Shown: one piece after another, positions 11,334-21,500 of the stretch
How positions within the stretch are numbered: position 1 is the stretch's first letter
Layout: each line of letters begins with the position of its first letter
NCBI GenBank assembly: GCA_032209605.1
Contig: JASFXZ010000026.1
Coordinates: 3,596,001 to 3,660,000 of the forward strand
From: Mactromeris polynyma
Taxonomy: Eukaryota > Mollusca > Bivalvia > Venerida > Mactridae
Length of the DNA stretch: 64,000 nt
Direction of reading: 5' to 3'
Translations under genes and position numbers: made by a program
The notes under the pieces: model-generated
Database searches by the model: none
Seen by the model: the letters and a program-made list of their open reading frames with translations, nothing else
Told to the model about the DNA's origin: nothing

Positions 11334-13419
11334 TGTAATGTTCGTTTGAAGCTTATCATAATCCTGTATTATATATTATTCATGAGCAGTGACCGGGATT
11401 AAAATCATTACTCCGCTCTCTGACCTCAACATCTAATCCGCTGAGTTCGAGTGTGAATAGTTGTGAGTGCAATGTGGGTTAAACTGTATTCTAAGTGCTG
11501 TATATTCCTTGTGATCCACTCTCTTTGATATCTGGACCGAACTTAAACCCATTACTCTCCATTCAACTATTCCATCCTATATGAGTAAATTGTTTATTAG
11601 AGTGTCATGTGTATGTAGTTACATAACAAGATGTATATCTCATTTAATAAATACACCCGGCCCAATGTACCTTTAAATCACTGTTTAACATAGAGTATAG
11701 CTTGGTACACGTGCGCATTTCATAGTTATGTAACTGTGAAATAACATATAACATTTCTTATGAAAATAAGTATTGCTTCTGTGGTAATATATAAAATACG
11801 ATTTTTTACGCTTAATAATATGCTTTAACCAAATATTTTGCAACTTTTCTCGGGTAATCATTAATCAATGTTCTTAGTTTAGTTTCTTCAGACAATTCGT
11901 AGTAACTTCCTGATAAGATGTCAATAAATATTTCATTTCTTATATGATCATAAAATGAACAAACGATTAAAAAATGGATTTTATATTTCATAGATCTTTT
12001 TTTTTCAGTTACATTGCTAGCTTCTCTGGTTAATGACAGTTTTATTGTTGTTTTTTTTATGTCAATTTTCATCTGTGATAGTAATAATTAATAACTTAAT
12101 ACGAAGTTTTTAGTTTATTTATTTAGCTTTTTCATTCATTAGTCCTGTCAAAGATAACTTAATGTTCATCGATTCTATTTTTATTTCTTTTTCATTTTGC
12201 TCATATGAATTCAATCCTTTCGATTGTTTTTATCTCTTTTCCGAATAATCCATTCCATTAACATCTGCACGTTTTACGCAATGTACTTATATTGCAGAAC
12301 TACGATATTCACCTAGCGGTTACTATCGTCGATACGATTTCATTCATAAATAATGTCCGCTTTCATTCATAAACATTTCCCGCTCGCGGAAATTACGAAA
12401 TTGCTATTGACCTAAGGAAATACCTTCTACCTGGACGCGCTCGGCAGACGAGTCGTAACAATACTTCGGAATGGAATCTGACCATTAATTTACCGCAAGA
12501 ATACTGCAATATATTCTACACACCCATGTTAAATATCATGTTCATCATGTTACGCATTGTTATAACTAGTTAATCCCCGCTTGTTACGATGGAAAAGATC
12601 ACAGGACAAGACACTGTATAAAGTGAAAGAATTACACATGGGAAAGGGAAATATAACACCCATTCAAAACACGAAAATAAATAATAACCATGCAGCTTAT
12701 TACAGTATTGGAACTGTCAGTAAAAATACTGGGAAGCATTCTCTAAACCTCCTGTTCTGTTACTTCAACTTCTGTATTTCAGATTTCTGTTGTGTTGACA
12801 ATTTAGAATAATTGTGATAACTGCTGACTTTCGTGATATTGTTAATGTCAACTTTTTGATATTTTCTTTCATTTTGACCTTGAAAAAATGAACAAAAACA
12901 TCGACATATTATAAAGTGATTACTTAAACTGATACATCTGTTTGATATGTATCCCACTACAGATATTACATGTTTTTTTATTGCCAACCACAAGATAACT
13001 CATGATAAATTCATTCACACCGATAAATTGTTTTCGGTGCGGTCGTACTTAATGGTTTTGATATTTGATTGACAGCGGAGGGTTAACCAACCAAATCGCA
13101 CGTTAAATGTTTCACGAGTTGTTTTTTTCAAAACGAACTTTGTTGCCTGCATGTTGATTGGTTAAATTTGTTGTAACAGGCAAATACAACTAATGCATAA
13201 AATCTGACGTGTAATACGGTTGCTACAACGCTACACCTGAAATCTTGACGTGTTCCATCAATTGTGTGTGATCATTAGAATAATGTTAGTGCCTTTTACG
13301 GAATGCGGTAAGGGCCTTCGCGATCTAGCCCCTCGCCATTTTAATTAATTTCTGTATTTCAGATTTCAGTTGTGTTGCCAACTTATAGTAATTGTGTTGA
13401 CTTCTGACTAAGTAGTGTT

Positions 13420-14930
13420 GAGTGATTAGTGCTAAGTGAGTTGTGTTCGTTGAGTAGTGTTCAGTGAGAAGTGTTCAGTGAAAAGTGTTATGTGAGTAGT
13501 GTGCGGTGAGTAGTTTTCGTTGAGTAGTGTTCATTTAGTGGTGTTCGTTGAGCAGAGTTCAGTGAGTAGTGTTCGTTGAGTAGTGTTCAGTGAGTTGTGT
13601 TCAGTAGAAAGTGTTCAGTGCGTAGTGTTCAGTGCGCAGTGTTCAGTGAGTGGTGTTCGTTGAGCAGAGTTCAGTGAGTAGTGTTCAGTTAGTGAGTAAT
13701 GTTCAGTTAGTGAGTAATAATCAGTGAGATTTTAGAGAGTAGTGAGAAGTGAGAAGTGAGTAGTGTTCAGTTAGTGCGTAATTTTCAGTGAGTTTTAGGG
13801 AATAGTATTCAGTGAGCAGTGTTCAGAGAGTTGTTTTCGGTAAGTGAGGAATGTTCATTTAGTGAGTAATGTTCAGTGAGTTTTTCAGTGAGTAGTATTT
13901 AGTGCGTAAGTGGAGTTCAGTGAGAATCCTTCAGTTAGTGAGTAGTATCCAGTGAGTGAGTAGTGTTCAATGCGTTAGTGGTGTTCAGTGAGAATCGTTC
14001 AGTTAGTGAGTAGTATCCAGTGAGTGAGTAGTGTTCAATGCGTTAGTGGTGTTCAGTGAGAAGCGTTCAGTTAGTGAGTATTATCCAGTGAGTGAGTAGT
14101 GTTCAATGCGTTAGTGGTGTTCAGTGAGAAGCGTTCATTTAGTGAGCAGTATTCAGTGAGTGAGTAGTGCTCAGTTTTTTTTGTGAGTAGTGTTCAATGA
14201 GTTAGTGGTGTTCACTGAGAAGCGTTCAGTTAGTGAGTAGTATTCAGTGAGTGAGTAGTGTTCAATGCGTTAGTGGTGTTCAGTGAGAAGCGTTCAGTTA
14301 GTGAGTAGTATTCAGTGAGTGAGTAGTGTTCAATGCGTTAGTGGTGTTCAGTGAGAAGCGTTCAGTTAGTGAGTAGTATTCAGTGAGTGAGTAGTGTTCA
14401 ATGCGTTAGTGGTGTTCAGTGAGAAGCGTTCAGTTAGTGAGTATTATTCAGTGAGTGAGTAGTGTTCAATGCGTTTGTGGTGTTCTGTGAGAAGCGTTCA
14501 GTTAGTGAGTAGTATTCAGTTAGTTGTGTTCAGTGAGAAGCTTTCATTAAGTGAGTAGTATTCAGTGAGTGAGTAGTGTTCAATGCGTTAGTGGTGTTCA
14601 GTGAGAAGCTTTCATTAAGTGAGTAGTATTCAGTGAGTGAGTAGTGTTCAATGCGTTAGTGGTTTTCAGTGAGAAGCGTTCAGTTAGTGAGTAGTATTCA
14701 GTGAGTGAGTAGTGTTCAATGCGTTAGTGGTGTTCAGTGAGAAGCGTTCAGTTAGTGAGTAGTATTCAGTGAGTGAGTAGTGTTCAATGCGTTAGTGGTG
14801 TTCAGTGAGAAGCGTTCAGTTAGTGAGTATTATTCAGTGAGTGAGTAGTGTTCAATGCGTTAGTGGTGTTCTGTGAGAAGCGTTCAGTTAGTGAGTAGTA
14901 TTCAGTGAGTTGTGTTTATTGAGTGATTTA
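13420..14930 (+). repeat. Minisatellite with 68-bp higher-order unit
   Basis: The left part is loosely built of GTGTTCAGTGAGTAGT-like words. From about 13916 it settles into a 68-bp unit (starts for example at 14221, 14289, 14357) made of four related 17-bp-scale subunits, including GTTCAATGCGTTAGTGG. All frames contain stops. The seed may be the similar non-repetitive text just upstream at 13360-13430. Confidence 0.9.
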
Positions 14931-17144
14931 TATTTAATGAGTAAATAGTATTCAGTGATGATAATTATATAGTGAGTAATTTTTATTAAATTAATAATCA
15001 TATATTAATGACTGGGTTATTGACGAAGAAATGCAGAATTGTTTTTTAAATAAAAAAGTACCTCAACCGGGATTCGAACCGACAACATAATCACTCGACT
15101 ATGTAACCCGGTGACAATGTCGTTCTCAAGTTATGTATTGAAAACAGTTTGTATCTATTTTCACACATCTCTTTCATAACCGACTATCGCGATACTTCAT
15201 CTTTGTTAAACGACCAACTGATGATGTTGTGTATTAGCGTTAGTTCACACGTTCTGTATTCGATAAAAACATTTGCTATTAGAAATGTTAGGTATTTTGT
15301 AAAGATTTAGCAACTGTTCTGAACATGTATATATGAATATGGCACCAAAGAAACACGTGTGTCTATATAGTACAGTTATACACTGTTTTTTTTTCTTTAA
15401 CTGGACAACATGTTAGGTTGCAATAGTGACATTTGTGACATGTATACAATTTGAGATGTAATTGTATTGAAATATCCAGATAAATTAATGGAAGTACACC
15501 GACCCACTTCAGACAATAAAAGGAGAACATAATAGAAGACATTATATCCATACAGTCACTCATGACTATCAAGAACGAATGTCAATGCATAGCAAACGTG
15601 CGTGGCTTTGAAAAACGCCTTTAATTTTTCATTGGTGACTAACATGCATTCTTCTAACCATAACATGTTTTACCGGTTATAAAAACAACTAAAAAAAGAG
15701 CAAAAGTCAGTCATTTTATAAAATGTTATCCTCAGCCGAAAATGTCATCCTTATTTTTCATTCCTCAGCCGGCAATGTCATTAGTAGTTATGCATACAAA
15801 AATCCCGTAGGAAGAATCAAACATCGGTTTAAGAGGACTGATAGCTTTGTATCTCGCTTGAAATTTTCGTAAATGATATTTCTTTTGATCTTTGCAGAAA
15901 AACTATTCAATTCTATCGCAACTCGCTTCAAATCGAGCAGATGTAGGCGATTGTTTGCATTTTCTTGTCTATATGTAAAATTTAAACAGGCGAAGCCAGC
16001 TTCATTTCGCAAGAATATCGATTTGTATCGTTTTTATAGTATATTTATATACATGAAAACGCAACCAAAAAGTTTTGCTGCTACAAAACATGACGCAAAG
16101 AAGAAATAATTCTATATTGATTCACTAATATAATTTCCTAAACTTATTCAATCATGAATTATTGGTCCGTAGTTTCAATACCTTTTTAACAATATTTTAA
16201 ACATAGGTAACGGTTGGTAGTCTTTAACACCATGGACACAAAATGAAGCCTAATTAAAACAGGTGAGTTTGTAATGGTGTTAAGTATATATTCACAGTCG
16301 CTCAGCTACAAGATCCTAAAGAAACATCGAAATTACAAATTATTGGTCAGAAAATTAACACCACAACTCATCCGTCTGGTACGCTTCACTCTGTCGTAAA
16401 CGCATCACTCGGCGGAATACATATCGGGTTATACACCGTGGTCTTTCAAAGGCATAGACGCGTACGAACCGTGTCTGTTTATCGTTCGAACATGTTCGTT
16501 CATTGCACTTTAAAGATATTTGGTTGTAATAACACAACAAAAACATGAGGTAATTTTATCAGTTTTTTTATGAATACAAATCAAAGACATGAACGCTTTG
16601 CATAACGTTAAATCAAGAAAGAAGGTACAATGTATTGGCCACGCTGTTTAAAGGGGCATTACATATTGCATGCTATTAATGAATGTATACATATTTTTAC
16701 GTATTTGGTAAGGAATAACATTTTTGTCTACCATTATATTATTTATTTCGCTGAATTTGACAGTATTTGCAGTAACTTAGGCATTAACTCTTAACTTCTT
16801 CAAAGACAATTCACTGTAATTGAGTAACTGTAGGCATAATGTATTGCATGTGACAATTTCTGATTAAAATACGTTTTTTACGTAACGAAACGTAATGGCA
16901 TTCCTTGTTCGTAAAAAAAGCGATAAATTATAATTGTCAAAACCCCTACTTTCGTTTCGATGTATAAAATGGGCTAATTTCGGTTTAGAAACATGTCAAC
17001 TGTCAGTAACAGAATTTCTTATTGTAAAATGAAATGCCATTTAGGTGGTTGGATACTACTATGTAGCCATCTGATAAAAAAGAAAACATAATGTCATACC
17101 ACTTTAAAAAAAACACAAAAGGCATAATTTGTTCATTGCATGTA

Positions 17145-17325
17145 CAGTCGAACCTCGTTCATTCAAATTCATCGGGCCCGAAATTTATATTATTTCGAAT
17201 AATACATGGTTTCGAATAATTCATTCAATTCGACGTGCATAGGAAGATACATCGGGACCTGGTATTTATTTCGGATGATACCAAATATTCGGATAAAAGG
17301 TTGTCGAATAAAAGAGGTCCGACTG
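17145..17325. mobile_element. MITE family B, 181-bp copy
   Basis: Termini CAGTCGAACCTCG and GAGGTCCGACTG, TA on both flanks. The interior has ATCGGGACCTGG and TTCGGAT blocks, also seen in the copies at 32559 and 40748. No coding capacity. Confidence 0.88.
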
Positions 17326-17492
17326 TAATTATACATAATAGTGCGACAATGCACGTATAATATAATTGTGCTGATGAATTTAAGCGATTTTATACGTAAT
17401 TAGCATGCATCTAGAAGATATAGGTTAATTTCACTTCATTATATAAAGAGTTCTTCCACATTTCCGTAATCTGCGTGGTGGTGAGTCTAGAG

Positions 17493-17585
17493 CTACTTTC
17501 GAAGTCTTTGATTTGAAAATGTGTTTTTAGCAGGCTGATTCCTCTGAATTGGTCTACCTCTTTGGTTCTGGTTATTATTCTGATT
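17493..17585 (-). CDS. Candidate alternative last exon of LRR-2 (basic Q/N-rich tail)
   Basis: The acceptor is ATATTACAG|AATCAG. If LRR-2 exon 7 is spliced at ACG|GTATGA (overlapping its stop codon), this exon joins in phase 0 and reads 30 residues (NQNNNQNQRGRP at the start, then a basic stretch) to TAG at 17493. LRR-1 also has an eighth exon starting AATCA. The polypyrimidine tract is weak, so this is only a candidate. Confidence 0.35.
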   Translation of the reverse strand, partial: NQNNNQNQRGRPIQRNQPAKNTFSNQRLRK

Positions 17586-17704
17586 CTGTAATATAATAAA
17601 ACGTCGACACTATTAAAGTATGACACTTATTTTGTCATGAAACATAAGCCGAACTCATTTACATATTACCTTAACTCCACCTGTTTCATTTTACATTTGA
17701 GCGC

Positions 17705-17870
17705 TGTTATGGGATATACAACATCGTCTGTAAGTAACGTCATTTCAAGAAAACCCAACATGTGATGTCGCTATTTGCAAGCAGGAAAATATTTATTTGA
17801 TACGGTCACTTCGTTTTCATTGCCATATTAGGCATATATTGCAGTAATTGGAGTAATTCCCAAATATGTG
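17705..17870 (+). repeat. Dispersed repeat shared with 36845-37000
   Basis: Long near-identity: a CATCGTCTGTAAGT-like start, GTCATTTCAAGAAAA, GCTATTTGCAAGCAGGAAA and GGTCACTTCGTTTTCAT occur in the same order in both places. The 36845 copy lies inside an inverted-repeat element, so this is probably a fragment of the same transposon family. Confidence 0.7.
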
Positions 17871-18339
17871 ATAATTGAGAAATTACCCAGATCATTTGCA
17901 CTTTTTCTTTAACTTTCTGAGCCATCTGCCCAAATGAGCACAATGAATAAGTTATTTCATATATATCTGATTTCATTTTTATAATTGTTTACATTATATT
18001 CCCTATAAACTTTAAGGGAACTTTGCCTATCAATATGACCGACATTTCAGAACAAGGAAGGTAAATATTGTGAATGTGGGCACTATCTATTGCAACAAAT
18101 ATGATATTATCATTTGATATTTTACAGGTAATATTTCTCCTTGACATGAAATTACTAAATTTGTTAAATCCCCAATGTAACGTTAGAGGAGCGAATATAT
18201 ATCGTTGTAACGTAATAATTCTGAGACGGTCTGTATATGATTTAGTCAATGCGGGCCATCGAAAAAAGTCATAATGTCTTTGGTGTTAATTGTGGGTTTT
18301 TGAAAAGTGTTTTGAAACGTGTGAATGTTTTCAGTCAAG

Positions 18340-18530
18340 TCATACCGTGTTTGTCTCTGGAGCACCCACGGCCTCGTCCATTTCCGCTTCTTCATCGTCT
18401 CTCTCCGGTAGATCTTTGAAGTTCATTATTGCAAGAACCAAGGCAACTACCGTGGCAGGACAAGCCAACAGTGACAGGACCATTAGAATTATACTTAGTA
18501 TCGTTACGCATTTGTCACCCATAGCAACAC
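18340..18530 (-). CDS. LRR-2 exon 7 (transmembrane helix, acidic tail, stop)
   Basis: The acceptor is CTACAG|GT. It encodes GDKC, a hydrophobic helix of about 29 residues, then an acidic tail ending at TGA (18340-18342). The stop codon overlaps a possible donor, GTATGA, that could splice to 17493-17585. Confidence 0.85.
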
Positions 18531-21500
18531 CTGTAGGCGGAGAAAATATGCATCTTTATGTCATAAAAGTAGCAGAAAACGAACCATTTTTGTTGGATTT
18601 TTTATGAGCTTGTCTGGTTCGCTCAGTTGGTAGAGTTTTCGACTGCCTAAGTTTAGGTCATAGTTTCGAACCTAGGTGAGGCGCTAGTTATATGTAACAT
18701 GTGTGTTTGATTACATTGCCATATCTCTTTTTTTCTTCAACTGTTCCTTTAAATGAATGTTTGAATATGTGTAATATAGTGTTCATTCTCCGTATAAGTA
18801 CATACATGTATTTGCTTATCCTCATGGACCATATATATGGGCCTACTGGACTTGTAATGAAAAGAAAACCCATATTCATATTATGATCCAATGATGTTAC
18901 AATTGAACGGAAGGTGATACATCGAAAGGCACTTATACTGCACCTTTGACTCATTTGGGGAAGTTGTCGGTTGCTTTGGAAGTACATGTTAGTACTTGTT
19001 AGAGACACAGGAACGCGCGGTAGGCCAACTGACCACAGTTCGTACCTGACTTACTGTCAGCAACAGCAGAAGACTCAAAAGTATCAACTACTTTGCTCGT
19101 TTATTTTAATCATCAAGTTAAGTCCTATATTGACCTCTTTAAATGGAGTCGAATAAATAATGTTAAAATATCAGAACTCAGAATCGCTTACCGGTTATAC
19201 CTTCACATACGTCAGTGGTTGCACAGTTCTCATAGTAATATCGAAACACAGACATTCCTGTAAAAATACAAATAGACAACATACAGTTAAGACCTAAATA
19301 ATAAGGCCACCTTTATGACCCTTTGATACTGGTCTTAATATTGAGGTTGCATAAGGAGCAAAACAGTGAAATTGGCCTTGAAAATTGTGTTCTTAATTTT
19401 TGAGTAGGTCTTATTTTTTAGGTGGTCTTTAAGTCAGGTTTTACTGTAACAAATACAGTATGAAGAACAACAAACATCATTAGAAAGATCTCTGTATGTG
19501 ACATTATTGCATCTATAGGCAGGACTGATAATAACATGTTAGTGCGGTCCATTTTAGATAAACATACTAAAACTTGGTGGTATAAGCTTGGAAATCTGCA
19601 CCAAGTATTGTCGATTCAAAATTAATTTTTATTGTGTACGCTAAGTATATTGGTCAATATGTTCTAAAACATGTTTTCATTGGCTGATTTGGTTTTCAAC
19701 TTTCCCAAGAAAAAAATACGGGTCTGTACAATGTGCTCACACTATTTTGACATTTGTTGATATATAATTGATGTTCATATTTTGGTAAGATATTTAATTC
19801 AATGACCATGAGATTGTCACAGGGACGCTTTACAGCATTCGGCACAACATATAAAGTTACAAGCTTCCTAAAGTTACTGGCATCGCAAATATGTAATTAA
19901 AGTAAGATTTTATAAAGGCCCGTGTATAAATTTGGTTTGAATTTTACTGATCATATCAGTAGTGTTATGACATCTGTTCATTACAAAATCAAACATTAAT
20001 TGTGTGTTTGGTGATGCAATGACAGACTGAAGTATCAACAATGAAACAATGGGGCTTAAAAGAAAACATATCTGATGGACGATTAAGCTTATGATATTGC
20101 AATTATTGAGTTATCTTTGGATATAAAAACTGTGATCTCACAGAAGTTTACATATTCTGAATGGGAATAGATCATCATAATTACCGTTTATATTGGAACA
20201 CATTCCGTCAAATTCCACATTTATATGTTGAGATATTGAAGTTTCTACCCACCATATATTGTCACACGTACAATCCCAGGGGATATTATAATATATCATC
20301 TCACTGAAAAGGTAATATCATGATATAATATATCATCTCACTGAAAAGGTAATATCATGATATAATGTATCATCTCACTGAAAAGGTATTATCATGATAT
20401 AATGTATCATCTCACTGAAAAGGTAATATCATGATATAATGTATCATCTCACTGAAAAGGTTATATCATGATATAATGTATCATCTCACTGAAAAGGTAA
20501 TATCATGATATAATATATCATCTCACTGAAAAGGTAATACAAAGATAGTTAATAATTCTCATCTCACCAATGAGGTAATAACTCTATGATGGTTTGTGAT
20601 AATATATCATCTCACTGAAAAGGTAATAATACACAGTTATGAACTTTTTAGCTGTTGTACATAATTTGATGTGTTTAATGTCACCTACCTTAATCCGTTC
20701 AATGATGATAAAAATCCAGCAGGCAATTTAGTAAACGAGTTGTCACTTAAATCTACAATCTTCACAAGGGTATTGAATGCGAACATACTTCTAGATAAAG
20801 CCGTCAGTGCAGCATTCTGCGAAATTAAATACAGAATTTATATTTTCCCTCGAACAAACCAAATTCTATGAACGGTTTAAAATAATTCAATTCATTTTAG
20901 ATACCTCTTCACTTTATTATCACGATTAAATATGAAACTACCTAATGCACGTACAGTCATAGACAATATGTATAATGTTTCCTATTGATATTTTTGAGGT
21001 AATTACTGAAAAAAAGTAAACAGTAACGATAAGATATCAAAATGATGAAAATTAACTGCAGTAAATCCTCAATAATGCGACCACCAATGGGACGCTTGAA
21101 AGCTGTTCATATTATGGAGGTGGTCTTAATATTGAATAAGGTACAAAACTGTGAAAATGGACTTGAAATTTGTGTTCTTAATTTCGAAGTGGTCTTATTA
21201 CTGAGGTGGCCTTTAAGTGAGGTTTTACTGTATTTAGTTGTTATTCGGGAGCTGTGTTTTAAAGCTAGATATTCTCATTTTTTATCAAAATATCTTATGT
21301 AATAATCTTGAGAAAAACTTCGTACATACATAGTACTCTAAAATACTATAACGTTTCTTAACTTGCTTGAACTACACAACGCGAGTCTGATACAGTCATA
21401 GTCCTACTCTTGCTAACTGGGTGCATAGGTCAAGAGCCTTATTCACAATCATTTTAAGACCGAAACTTAGATTTAGACTTTATATTTGCAAACATTATAG

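Larger units (their letters stand above)
9620..18339. other. Intergenic region between LRR-1 and LRR-2
   Basis: No convincing coding exon was found except a candidate alternative last exon of LRR-2 at 17493-17585. It holds the promoter side of LRR-1, two large minisatellites (10489-11220 and 13420-14930), a tRNA-like B box at about 15065-15078 (minus, GGTTCGAATCCCGG), a family-B MITE at 17145-17325, and dispersed repeats. Nothing was recognised in 9700-10480, 11334-12470 or 15120-16780. Confidence 0.6.

Noticed and set aside
18340..18350. C-terminal PDZ-binding motif in LRR-2 (ending NTV)
   Set aside because: The residue at position -2 is Asn, which does not fit the class I rule of Ser/Thr.
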